From Leptasterias polaris (taxonomy: Eukaryota; Echinodermata; Asteroidea; Forcipulatida; Asteriidae): a stretch of 64,000 nucleotides of DNA. Shown piece by piece: positions 1 to 10,437 of the stretch. The position numbers and the translations under genes are program-made. The notes below the pieces were generated by a model. The model saw nothing but the letters and a program-made list of their open reading frames with translations, was not told where the DNA came from and made no database searches. The DNA lies in the NCBI GenBank assembly GCA_037783415.1, contig JAZGTN010000037.1, forward strand, positions 3,534,001 through 3,598,000, given 5' to 3'. Every line of letters begins with the position of its first letter. Position 1 is the first letter of the stretch.

Positions 1-1777
1 TTTTAGAAATTTTGGAATTTTAAGACCAAATTGTGTTGGATTTTACTTTAGAGTTTTGTGCAGACCCGATACATTGACGTCATCATCACAATGCCATTTT
101 AGAGGTAAAACGATGAATGGAAAACACACATCTATGTACACACGTCACGCAGGACGGGCCCGCAATGAACAACCTCCTTAACTTCTAGCTGAGGGCGCCC
201 TATACCCAAATGACGTCATGTGCATAAAGGTCTATACGTCTTGAGTGACACTATTTAATATCAAAGAGTGATAACATCATACTGTTATCTCAATTGAACA
301 TGTCAGATTATTATTATTATTCCTTTGAGCAGTTTACTCTTGGTGCATGCAGGAAGTCCAGTCTCCGTGGCTCTTGTAAATGAACGATGTCATGAAGAGT
401 AACATGTCTATAGTCTTTCATAAATCGGTGTATTGACCCAATTCAGCTGACGTCATCACCAGATAAGTTTTGTTCGAGCCATTTTGGGTATCAGATTCCC
501 CGGCGTGTTCCATCGTGCAGTGAGCATTATGCGACGCACGTGCTGTTAGATGCATTTTGACCCAAAAATGGCCTACACTGGACATACACTGTGACGTCAG
601 TACAAGGGGTCAACAGAAGACAACATAAATGACGTCATTATTTGATCATCCCCAAATGCAAGAACTGCAGTATTTGAGAATATGGCACAAATTATCACCG
701 GAAACAGTCGTTGTTGCACAAACCTTGCACAGGATACTGCAATATATCGGGAAAGCATGGTTTGCAGAACTTCCTGCACGAAAACTTGGAGGCTTTTGGT
801 AGAGTGTCATCGGATGGTTTGTAGTGCGCAGGGCTTGGCCAGGTCTTCACTGTCAAATTCACAAACAAAATCACAAAATAATACTTTCATCAAAATCAAG
901 ATTTATAATAAATAATGCTTGATTTAAATCAGGCAAAATAATCACTCTTGGTTCGTCAAACGGGTGTGTCTTGTCCAGGCTTTTGAAACTAAATCAATAA
1001 ACTCCTGCTATGCACAACGCTAAGCGCACGCAAACCTATCCTGTCCGCCATTTTGGGAGTCATAACGTACACAAAGGAATTGACTCCCAAAATGGTGGAA
1101 CAGTCGTTTCCTGGACTATCGGTAATCCGGTGCAGGTTTGTCTCCGCGTGTGTGCGTGTGTGTGTGATTTAACATGACCTGAGAGAAAGATTATTTAAAA
1201 GAGGGCGCTATCAGACGAAATTGGGCAGAGCTGTGTATTGTTGAGAGAGTTGTGACATGGGGGGGACCAGATTTCTTTGGTCACGTGGTTCCTGGACGCC
1301 ATCTTCGCTGCAAATGCAGCACAACCCAGCCTCGCTACCATGGGCAGCGCGCCGTAACGCCCGCTAACTCCGTGTACGTCTCTATATGATCGAGCGATGC
1401 ATTCTGGGAAAGAAAACAACAAGGCGCCCGGAGAGATCATACACCACTGGGAACGAGGTTGAGCACAACCCGATGTGTAGTCTAGTCTGGCACCCTGTAT
1501 GCGAACTTGAAACCGAAAATGTGTTTTTTTTTGTTTTTTTTTTGCAACTCTCTCAACACACACGGCTCTGAAATATTGAGGGAGGGGGGTAGAATCCCCT
1601 GCCACACCGGTACTGATGTCAGTGTGCCCCAAATGGAGTTTTCTTTTCTGTTTTCACCCCCTTTTGCGCCTTCCCTTTTTATAGTGAAGTTAACATAGGC
1701 CTACACTTTATTGTGTGCATGCAATTAATGGAATAGGAAATCAGTCTCATTTTGTGGGGTTGCTGTCTTGTACTCAC
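1..1777. other. Non-coding, repeat-rich flank or intron of the SHIPPO gene
   Basis: No credible exon was found. The stretch has several TGACGTCA palindromes (near 76, 211, 450, 592 and 631), a 15-bp-stem inverted repeat (CCATTTTGGGAGTCA at 1048-1062 with its complement at 1081-1095), and a block at about 1317-1420 that recurs inverted at 20.1-20.5 kb. It is probably transposon-derived and may be partly intronic. Confidence 0.5.
1317..1420. repeat. Dispersed repeat, inverted relative to 20125-20541
   Basis: The core CCATGGGCAGCGCGCCGTA and flanks through ATGCATTCTGGGAAAGAAAA reappear on the opposite strand in two pieces, at about 20482-20541 and 20125-20165. Here the two pieces are adjacent; there they are about 310 bp apart. 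The core also appears at 8407-8425, upstream of the SHIPPO gene. Confidence 0.65.
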
Positions 1778-1867
1778 GTGTTGGTGAGAATGGCCGGTAG
1801 GTGATAGAGGCGAAAGCTGCATGCGGGTCCCTCAGGGTGTACGTGTTTGGACTTGGAACCCAGTATT
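1778..1867 (-). CDS. SHIPPO gene exon 8, last exon seen
   Basis: A 90-nt exon follows TTGTCTTCTTCAG and ends at a GTGAGTAC donor. It encodes YWVPSPNTYTL and ASITYRPFSPT. It is phase 1-1, and no stop is reached, so at least one more exon lies to the left. Confidence 0.82.
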
Positions 1868-4800
1868 CTGAAGAAGACAACAAAATTAATGGTTCAGAAA
1901 TGTTATTTAACAATCACAGCAGAAATCCCGAGATGATCCGATAGGTTTCTGCCCGTCACCCACCCGAAATGAAGTTGAAACAATAATGGCATCATCTTTG
2001 CTAAGTGCAAGCAACTAGCCGAGACAATAATTGTCGAACGTTTGACATTTTTTATACTTTCAGAATGTGCCCCAACATCTTTCTTGAATTACTCAAATCT
2101 AAATCAAACACTCCAGCTGCACTGTCAAAGGCCAAAATTCATAGAGCTGCTTAAGCACAAAAAATAGCTAAGCACAACAAAATTATGCTGACCAGAACTA
2201 GGTTTACCAGTCGAAAGACCATAACACGTGTACCATTTGTGCCTGGTATCCTACTAATTGTTTCTTATAAGAAAGTTTTCAAGCATGACTCTCTGCCTAA
2301 GCAAACCTATCAAATTGGGCCAAGGGGTCAATTTCATAGATTTTGCACAATAAGTGAGCAGAAAATATAAACTTTAAAAAAATACCATGTCCTTTGTATC
2401 GTTATGACTGCATGTATACCCTTTATTTGTTTTACTCGGCACAGAGATTTGAATTGCGATGTTCTGCTCCAACATTAAAATCAGCCCAGTCTGCACATCC
2501 GTATAGACTCTGCAAGTCTCGCGCGTATTTGAAAGCTGCGATCGTTAAAGTTAAACTCCCCTGCGCGTTAAGTTAATGTACGTGGGACAAAAGTGGTCCC
2601 CAAAATGTTCGAATACTCGCGAGTCTTGCACAGTCTATTAAACTTAAAAACAAAACATCGTGACGCTTACTCTGTTGCAGAGGTTGACGGCTTCTGATCG
2701 CCATGGCAACGCCTTTGCCCATGGTAGTTCCAACATCGTACACGTTTGGTGCTGGGTAATCCGTCACTTCAAAAATAATGAATGAATAAAAATTAATATT
2801 ATTTTAGGCTTATTAACCGATCCGAATACCGATGACAGGTCGTTTTGTTGTTGCTCTTTTTCCCACTATTAATTATAATGAGTAGGCCTACAAGCTTTAA
2901 CCTTCAATGAACTTTTGTGCTAAACTCATCTGGCATAGGTTTATGTGTTTTTGTAAAAGACGGCAGAAAAAGGAAGAAAATGCAACATCATCAGCAGTCC
3001 AGCATTCTCCGGATCTGAAGACGAGCAGAGTGTACTTTTGAAACGTCGAGATCACACCGGATCTTTTCATATCAAACAATTTCCCAAAAGAGATTTACAC
3101 GCTGTACTCGCAAGTTTGCTAGTGTAGGGAGCCCAAGTGCGCCCTCAGTGTTGGTTATTGTAAAAAGTTTACTTTGGGGTCGCGACTAGACTTGGTTCCA
3201 AGTCTGTGCTCGTGGTTTTTAGTCTACCTGATAGCCAATACATTATTGCCTGAAATAGGCCTCCTTCCCGTGTCTCTACACTAGTTATGATATAATACTT
3301 AAAACAAAAATGTTATAGTTACCGACTTCTTTAAAATAAATGTGAATGTTTTGTGGCTGTTTTTTGTGTGTGTTTTTTTATTACCAGTTTACTTGAATGT
3401 AGGACTATGTCCGTGGCAGTCAGTGAAGTTTGGTTTTTTGTCCCTTCTTTCGGGAAACAATGTGGGGCTTCAGCAGGTGGACGGTTTCAATTACACGATT
3501 GGAAAAATGTTTGTTTGTCATTATAAGAAACGGTTTATCCATAGTGTACGCATCACCTTGTTGCCATTTGGCGGAAAGCCTCTTCGACAGGGAGTAGGCT
3601 GGTCCCTGCTGTCCTTCCTGAATAGTATAACCAGCCGGTCCGGTACCTAGAGTCTTATTACAGACTTTCCTGCTTATACCGAACGATTTATGAATTCCTT
3701 TGTTGAGGAGATCCGACTCGTTATTGTAGCTATTTGGGCCTGGTGTCTGTACACCTGGAATTTATTGGTAAAAAAATAGATATACAAAAATGCAATTATT
3801 ATCCTGCATGTGTGCGACGTCATGGTATGAAGTGGGCCTGAAGAATACGGACTTATGTTATGACAATGATAAATATTAACTAATGGGCTACTACACTAGC
3901 CTAACAGTTATTTTGTTAACCTTTGTCGTTGGTAGGCTACTTTAGAATTTTATTGACTGTTTGGGCCTTAAAAATATGTTTTAAAACTTGTACAATCATC
4001 TTGCCACTGAGCTTAGGTTATTTTTTACAATTGTTGAGAATACCCCTGTCCGAATAGTCTTCTTCAATGCTGCAATAAGATAAAAATGTCTCCCACAAAA
4101 TAAATTGACAGCACTTTCTATGGTTTACATCTAATTATTACAAACCATGGTAAAAACACGTCAAAAATACGCTAAAAAATTAATTGACAAACGGCGCCCC
4201 ATAGCTATCTGGTCTCGACTGTGGATGAAGCAACGTATACATTTTGGCAACAGCGTATGCCTCCCAAAGGTCGAATTTCCTTTGGAGTCATGTGATAATC
4301 ACCTGGTAGTCACGTGGACCCACGATGGAAAAATTGAAAAGGCAACGGACAAAATTGAAAAGGCGACGGACCAAAATTGAAAAGGCGACGGACCAAAATT
4401 GAAAAGGCGACGGACCAAAATTGAAAAGGCGACGGACCAAAATTGAAAAGGCGACGGACCAAAATTGAAAAGGCGACGGACCAAAATTGAAAAGGCGACG
4501 GACCAAAATTGAAAAGGCGACGGACCAAAATTGAAAAGGCGACGGACAAAATTGAAAAGGCGACGGACAAAATTGAAAAGGCGACGGACAAAATTGAAAA
4601 GGCGACGGACCAAAATTGAAAAGGCGACGGACCAAAATTGAAAAGGCGACGGACCAAAATTGAAAAGGCGACGGACCAAAATTGAAAAGGCGACGGACCA
4701 AAATTGAAAAGGCGACGGACCAAAATTGAAAAGGCGACGGACCAAAATTGAAAAGGCGACGGACCAAAATTGAAAAGGCGACGGAAAGGAGTGGCACATA

Positions 4801-7800
4801 TGGAACACCATACTGTTGGCATTGTCAGCCAAGATAATTTTGAAGACTATTATTCTATCAGCGATCTTGCCACAGCCTATCCACTACCCGCCTTCAAGTC
4901 GGACACGGGCGTATTGGCCAGTCAATTCATACCATGTGTGTCGACCGGCTGTACAAGACAGTTCGGATGCCCAACATTAACGCCCTCTATGTGCCGTGAC
5001 GCAACGCTTATCTTCGGGGCGTGTTTGCCGGTGTCTGTGTAGGTCACCCTGTAGCCTGCCGGGCCAATGCTGCACGTCAAGTGATGAGTTGCTACAAATA
5101 CAGAAAGAAAAATGAGCGGTTGACTATAATATCTAGTTTTGAAGTAAAAAAAAAAATTAAACCACAACAAATTCACACTGTACACAGGTAAACAAAAAAT
5201 AGGTTTGTGAACAAAAATCTGGGTATTGAGCATTGTTGATTGTGGTTCTCACTACCTCCTCAGAATCACCATTGTTGTTGTTGCTGTTGTTGTTCACATT
5301 ACAATAATAGTTTCAGTATTATGGACAATGTTCCCGCACAATCATTGTTAGAGAAATAAACTAATATTGACTTTCTCACTTAAGCTTTTTGAGCAAAATT
5401 TATCAAAATCTTTTTAAGGAGGCCACATATCGACCGCAAGGTTCTCATCAATATCACGGCTTCGGTGGTACAACAAGACATTTTCATTGGGGCGGGGCAA
5501 ACGGGAGAAAGACATGGGAGGGGCTATTTAATGTATTGAACAAATTCATTAATATTGTGCATGTTTCAATCTCACATTGGGGCGGCGAGGGAGGGTGGAG
5601 GAGCAGGGTGCCCCTCCTCCCCATACCCCCATCCATGGTAGGGCCTATACACCACTGCACGGCTTTGAAGTTCAATGCAGTTTCAGGAATCGGTTTAATA
5701 CAACATAATTGTTCAATATGTGAGATACGATGTTCAACGAAGATATCACTATAATCAAAATATGGGATTTAAGATATCATTGTTTTTGCAGATCTAAGTG
5801 ACACAATGTTGATAACATTTACGTGTTGTTCCGTGGGGGCACGTCTTCCCTTTGTCTTTTAAAGTCTTCTTCTTGTCTTTCCATATCAAATCTCCCGTTG
5901 TGTTGTAGTCAGCGGCACCAGGTATTGTTGGATCTAAGAACGGAAGATGGGAAATCATTTTATATTCTTATGGTTTCTATTCAAATGTTTTCATGTGTCT
6001 TAAAACAGTCATAATCAATTACTGTCCCGGTTTTTGGAAAACAGTTTCCGGGCGTTTACCTTTCATTCGTTTGGTTCTCCCAACAATTGAAAACTGTGGT
6101 CTAGTTTTCCTGGTGATGTCGATTTTAGGTTCATAGTCAGCTGGTCCAGGCAGAGGGATGGCTGCAAAAATTAATAGAAACGTTTAACATTTAAATTCTT
6201 GTCGACCTTGACCGAGCTAAGGCAAGAAGGCAGAGGACAATGGAAGTGCGTGCCGTGTTGTTGCCAAGCGGTCCGCGTAATGTGACTTAATCAGTATTTA
6301 GTTACTCACTCTTGTTCAACAAAAAGGGAAGAAAGTTTCTTCCCCTGGGCTTTCGGAACTATATATTGAAACCATCACCGTGTATACAATTTTGCCAGGA
6401 TTTCACAATAACAAATATTTAAAAAAAAATTATTTTAAATCATTTTGATTGTTATGGAAAAAGCATTCAAAAGAAGATTGTCAATAAAATTCGAGAAAAG
6501 TATTTAATCAAAACTTTAATTTTCATGAAGATGTTAATTTCATTTGGATTACCTAGCTGAGTAAGTGGCTTTCCGTCTTTAGGGATGATGTATTCCCCCA
6601 TAGCTGTCCTGTGATGTTCTGAGGAATTACAAACAGGGATTATCAGTTCAAGTTTATTGTTTAAAAGTATAATAATAGCACAGTACTTATATAGCGCATC
6701 ACTTAAAAGTCTCGATGCGCTTTACAAAAATAAAGGCCGTTAAACAAGCATACAGGCAATTAAACAAGCAGGTAGCTTTTAAGGAGCGATTTAAATACAG
6801 TTTGAGTTCTTGCAGTTTTGATGTGATGTGGAAGAGAGTTCCAAAGAGAAGGTGATGAATGCATGAATGACCGATGTCCATTAGTATGTATGCACAACTC
6901 GAGGCTGTACATAAAAGGAAACTGGCCCTTTTCGAAACGGCGGCTTGAGCTCGGGACTCCGGCTATCCTTCTGTCAAGGCCTTCGTGGCTTGGACAGCTT
7001 CGTACAGCCGCGATCCCGAGCGACTGGAAGGGGAGACCACGCACGCTTGGTCTCCCGTTCCAGTCGCTCCGCTGCTCTACGAAGCTATCCAAGCCACGAA
7101 GGCCTTGACAAAAGGCTAGGCTCCGGCCTGAGCCCTGTGTCCGCCCGTTCAAAGCCTCGTAAAAGGAAGGCACATATTTTGTTATTTAGCAGAGCCTTAG
7201 CTCAAGCCCAAGCCCAAGTAGTGGTTTCGAAGAGGGCCATAAGGACATGCTGGGGATCGGACACCATAAAATAACGTTTTCCTTTTATAGGAGTTGGTGG
7301 CTCTGAAAGGTTCAGTATCAAAGTGTGCCCTTAAAAAATATTTGGTCTCCTGACGATGACAAATGCACACAATTCAAGTAACCAAACCAAAAACCGAGAC
7401 TGAAAATTGTATTAATAGATCCAGTGGTCTCCCCTGCCCATGCAACTGCAGCCCACCTCGCTGACTCACCTCTCTTTTTTTTCTTCAAATTAATATCAAT
7501 TGAAATGAAAGATTTGCCACCAATGAAATACTTTTTTTTTTTATAGTTTTTCTGTGACCTTTGCGAGCATTTTCCTTGAACTCTTGGTGATGCTTCATAA
7601 ACTCAAAATGAGGAAATATAGATAAAGTTACCGCACATTTTGTGATTCTTGTCAATGTCCAGGCTGCGTAAAAATTGAAGCCTGGGGAAACATTGTGTCT
7701 GACCCTGTTGGTTGGAGCTTAGTAATCTGTTCACTGACTACCATTAAGTAATGCACAAAGATCATGAAAACGTTCAAGATAAAAAATGTGGGGGTGGGGG

Positions 7801-8199
7801 GTTCTTCCAGTGTACGCCCAGAGCTCTATCGAAAGAGAATATCAGAGTCGTAAAAAGTGACGTGCAGGGTGCAGCGGGACACTAAAGAGGTAGCCTATTA
7901 TGACTGTTATATAAGAGTGAAGAATGTGCGTAATGTGCGGAGTTATAAAATAAATCAGCCTCATGAGTTTCAATGATTTCGTTTTGCTCCCGAACTGCAT
8001 GCAATGGATTGGGGCATGGAGTGATCTACCCCCGTCAACAAGATGGCACAAAGTGCACAACAATCTACCTGTACTTACGTATTCGATGTTTTCTGTTATT
8101 GTCAGATTTATCTTCTTCCTCGTCCACTTCCTCATCCTGCTCATCGTTTCCTTCTAGCTTAGCTTTTCGTCTTGACAATAACTCAGTTATAGTCTCCAT
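1778..8199 (-). CDS. SHIPPO (sperm-tail PG-rich) repeat protein gene, 8 exons, 3' end outside window
   Basis: This is the one convincing host gene. SHIPPO/STPG-repeat proteins (ODF3/CIMAP and STPG families) are microtubule-associated proteins of sperm tails and cilia; that role here is inferred from family. Eight minus-strand exons join in one frame: 8079-8199, 6553-6618, 6060-6161, 5823-5933, 4933-5091, 3557-3754, 2671-2766 and 1778-1867. Each junction has an AG acceptor and a GT donor, every intron is phase 1, and every internal exon is a multiple of three. About 314 codons are present. Residues 1-40 are charged and acidic. After that come repeats of the P-G-P-x-x-Y type, each followed by a short S-x-x-x-R-like segment (PGPADYEP with FSIVGRTK, GPAGYRV with ISVASRHIE, TPGPNSYN, GPAGYTI with YSLSKRLS, PAPNVYDV with MAIRSRQP, PSPNTYTL with ASITYRPFS). 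The exon 8 donor is good and no stop was found, so the gene should continue left. The exact orthologue is not assigned. Confidence 0.85.
2671..2766 (-). CDS. SHIPPO gene exon 7
   Basis: A 96-nt exon encodes TDYPAPNVYDV and GVAMAIRSRQP. The acceptor (TTTTTGAAG) is weaker than the others; the donor is GTAAGC. It is phase 1-1. Confidence 0.78.
3190..3270. repeat. MITE end in a SHIPPO intron (AGACTTG family)
   Basis: AGACTTGGTTCCAAGTCT and the following ~70 bases match, as reverse complement, the right end of the 20550-21384 MITE. Only one end was recognised here, so this is a fragment or solo copy. It lies between exons 6 and 7. Confidence 0.6.
3557..3754 (-). CDS. SHIPPO gene exon 6 (two repeats)
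   Basis: A 198-nt exon, the longest, spans two SHIPPO repeats: TPGPNSYN with FGISRKV, then GTGPAGYTI with YSLSKRLS. The acceptor is AATTCCAG and the donor GTGATG. It is phase 1-1. Confidence 0.85.
4328..4789. repeat. 22-bp minisatellite, about 21 units
   Basis: Near-perfect head-to-tail copies of a 22-bp unit (ACCAAAATTGAAAAGGCGACGG in phase, split here as ACCAAAATTG plus AAAAGGCGACGG). A few units in the middle and at the start are 21 bp because one base near ACC/AC is missing. Because 22 is not a multiple of 3 and the unit lacks stops on the minus strand, all three minus frames stay open; these long ORFs are artefacts. It sits in the intron between SHIPPO exons 5 and 6. Confidence 0.95.
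4933..5091 (-). CDS. SHIPPO gene exon 5
   Basis: A 159-nt exon follows a good polypyrimidine tract and TTTGTAG at 5092 and ends at a GTATGA donor. It encodes IGPAGYRVTYTDTGK and ISVASRHIE. A nearer AG at 5069 was rejected as acceptor because it breaks the phase-1 frame. The 22-bp minisatellite begins about 145 bp past its donor. Confidence 0.75.
5823..5933 (-). CDS. SHIPPO gene exon 4
   Basis: A 111-nt exon lies between CGTTCTTAG and GTAAATG. It encodes TIPGAADYN followed by a lysine-rich stretch (WKDKKKTLKDKGK). The repeat signature is less perfect than in exon 3 (PGAADY rather than PGPADY). It is phase 1-1. Confidence 0.8.
6060..6161 (-). CDS. SHIPPO gene exon 3
   Basis: A 102-nt exon follows TTTTTGCAG and precedes GTAAAC. 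It holds one whole SHIPPO-type repeat: IPLPGPADYEP in its first third and FSIVGRTK near the end. It is phase 1-1. Confidence 0.85.
6553..6618 (-). CDS. SHIPPO gene exon 2
   Basis: A 66-nt exon lies between an AG acceptor with a T-rich tract and a GTAATCC donor. It encodes a short linker containing GEYIIPKDGKPL. It is phase 1 on both sides, matching exons 1 and 3. Confidence 0.72.
   Translation of the reverse strand, partial: NITGQLWGNTSSLKTESHLLS
6923..7239. mobile_element. 317-bp foldback MITE in SHIPPO intron 1
   Basis: The ends are inverted repeats (TGGCCCTTTTCGAAAC at 6923-6938; complement of TGGCCCTCTTCGAAAC at 7224-7239), with GCTTGAGCT shared just inside. Internally 6975-7110 forms a large imperfect hairpin around CAAGGCCTTCGTGGCTTGGA. 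I could not define a clear target-site duplication. Superfamily unknown. Confidence 0.7.
8079..8199 (-). CDS. SHIPPO gene exon 1 (start codon)
   Basis: The ATG is at 8199-8197. The exon opens with METITELLSRRKAKLEG and continues into an acidic Glu/Asp stretch ending near KHRI. It ends one base into a codon at a strong GTAAGT donor (8078 downward). No earlier in-frame ATG was chosen because the upstream bases (AAACC before ATG) give a reasonable initiation context and the next exon continues the frame. Confidence 0.8.
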
Positions 8200-8533
8200 G
8201 GTTTAATAACAAGAGTAAGATGTATTAAAAAGTGAAATGTTCCCAAATATGCGAAGATTTAAAGACCCAGCTACTCTACGACTAAGACCATACTTTTACT
8301 GTGAGTGTGAGACTTTTTGATAGGCACGCGGCGCGCGTTTGTATCCATTGCGCGTGCGAACATTGTCTACACGCGTCCACATCACCCACCGATCAGCCTC
8401 TCAACCATGGGCAGCGCGCCGTATAGACCTTTCTTTTGCAACGTCACAGCCCTAGTTTTTGCCAACCCAGGTTGGAAAAGTATGGAAAGCCGTAACTGCA
8501 AATCAAAAACAGATTGCCACAGTTTGTAGCAGT
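8200..8533 (-). promoter_or_regulatory. Presumed 5' UTR and promoter of the SHIPPO gene
   Basis: This 334-bp stretch lies between the start codon and the BEL insertion. It includes GC-rich CGCG-containing sequence (about 8325-8380) and the dispersed CCATGGGCAGCGCGCCGTA block. I found no convincing TATA box or RFX X-box. The promoter call is positional inference only. Confidence 0.35.
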
Positions 8534-8553
8534 GTTACTGTCTTGCCCCGAGG

Positions 8554-9034
8554 GGGGCGCACCACACCAAATAAGCCAGAATTAATGCGCCAAGCTACTT
8601 ATCATAATTTGTAAACCCACAACTTATTTTTAATTACAACGTTTTGGGGGTCATGCAATTAATAGATTGTGTAAATATAACAATCTATCACAACCTGGGG
8701 GTTCTGTGCTTCAACTTTTGAGGAGACTTGATAAATTTAGCGTTAAAGTTGGCCCTATTTGACCGGGTAAGTGGAGAAGTGCTTCACGAAAACTGGCAGC
8801 AAGTCGGTTTTGGAAAAATACAAATTTTCGCGTTTTTTTCTTCTGGGGTAGTTAGCAAAAATTCCAAACGGCTGACCTGGCAAAAATTGAAAAGAATTCT
8901 GAAGTTCAGTCGTCCGAAAATATGTTTGATTGGTTTTCAAGAGGCTGAGAAACTTTCACGATTTTTTGAGTATTTTTGAATATTTATCATTTTAGCATTG
9001 GTTCCTATGGGAGTTTATTTAGTGTGGTGTGCCC
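8554..9034 (+). repeat. MITE copy A
   Basis: About 480 bp, starting GGGCGCACCACACCAAATAA and ending with its near complement TTATTTAGTGTGGTGTGCCC. It is about 98% identical to copy B by eye, with a third, inverted copy at 22181-22630. Confidence 0.85.
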
Positions 9035-10437
9035 TATATATACAACATGGCGGCGCCCGTGCAGCCATGTTTGTGTTCTGTTTACATTTATGTAGGCTTG
9101 AAACAACGACAGTAATGAGTTGTGTGGGGGCATTGTTTGTCACTTTGTTGCTGTTTTTACATTGGAAACATCATTTCTTTGACTGTAAACTGTTAGTATA
9201 GCAATAATGTTTCTATTTCCTCAAATTACAATACATTTATTAACCGAGAATAATTCAACGTTTCACACTCAAAGAGGGGTTTGCTTTCTAAACCTGCATG
9301 GTTAAACTATGAAAAGTAATAAGTATGAGACTGACGGTTTTAGTCACATTCAAATAATCATGAGCCAACGTGGCTGGTTGAATATGAAAAAGGAGAGAAA
9401 AACCACCAACAGACTATTTGAAGAGGAGTAGGGGAGGTGGTGGATATGTCATCATATATGTCAAGTTTCCGGAAGGTGAATGCACTCTGATGCGTGTGAA
9501 ACCCTAGGCATAGCCCCCAACCAGCAGCCTAAACCCAACACTATACTGTACAACCCTCGGCAAAAACCGTAGCCGTCAGCCCAAACCCCAGCCCCCAGCC
9601 CAAACCTAGCTACACCCAAGCCGAATCATAGCCCCCAGCCCTAACCCTAGCCCCTAGCCGAAATCATAGCCCCAGCCCAAACCCTAACCCCCAGCCGAGC
9701 CTACCCCCAAAGCCCAAAACCCTAGCCGTCAGCCCGGACCCTATCCCCCAGCCCAAACACCTTATTAGCTTACAGTCTTAACTCTTAACTATAGTCCAAT
9801 TGTTCCCGTTCACCCACAATTTATTAACCGTAAAGTGTCTGGAAGGGCATTTTGCAACAAGCCCCGCCCACGCCCCGCCCACCCATTCACCCCCCTTATC
9901 CCTTATCAGCTAGGTAAAATGAAACTTGGAATGACATTTAAACGTGGTAAAATGACCTATGTATATTCTTTTTTGTTATAAAGTTCACCATTTTAAACTC
10001 AATATGAATACATGGTTAAAAATGTTGGCGGGTAAGCAAAATCTGCCCCCCCCCCTTCTCAGGCCCTCCCTCTTCAATCCCCTTTCCCTTTTACAGCTTC
10101 CACATTAGTTAACTCCCTCTTGTCAACTATTACAAATAATTGTAAGGCGTTTAGAATCGTATAACTAAAAAAAAAGAGATACGTTTATAACTTGTTGAGT
10201 GACTAGGATTTGGATATAACAATTACTGACTTGTCATTAGAATGTACACAGCGTGTAATGCAGGTTTTTCTTATCGCATTGCTTAGAGTACATGTAAATG
10301 CTCAAACATGTTTGACCTTGTTGTAGACGAACGCAATAACATTTCCAATTAATTTTTTCAGATATCAAGTCAGTGACTTATTTTCAACAATTTAAGCATA
10401 ATTTTTTAACCATAAAGAATAATTAAGTGCCCTTATA
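9035..10437. repeat. Spacer between MITE copies, no gene
   Basis: No coding sequence recognised. It includes a C-rich degenerate stretch (9505-9770). Its last ~600 bp recur, inverted, beside the third MITE copy at 22631-23180, so spacer plus MITE is itself a mobile or duplicated unit. Confidence 0.6.
9505..9770. repeat. Degenerate C-rich short repeat, AGCCCAAACCCTAGCC-like
   Basis: Irregular repeats of AGCCC, AAACCC and CCTAGCCCC make up this stretch. It resembles decayed telomere-like sequence but has no regular hexamer period. Confidence 0.6.

Noticed and set aside
597..779. Possible terminal exon of the SHIPPO gene ending in a stop at 597
   Set aside because: An AG precedes it and phase could fit, but it has no SHIPPO motif and includes a TGACGTCA of the repeat family.
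1195..1632. 145-residue minus-strand ORF
   Set aside because: It spans a dispersed repeat and a T-rich run; no domain pattern.
2897..3079. 60-residue ORF between exons 6 and 7
   Set aside because: No SHIPPO motif; the surrounding GAAACGTCGAG-like text looks repetitive.
4288..4832. Long minus-strand ORFs (~170 residues, three frames) over the minisatellite
   Set aside because: They are the same peptide repeat read in three frames of a 22-bp array, not a gene.
8300..8533. RFX X-box in the SHIPPO promoter
   Set aside because: Only half-site-like matches; a good GTTGCCATGG match lies within exon 7, where it is coding.
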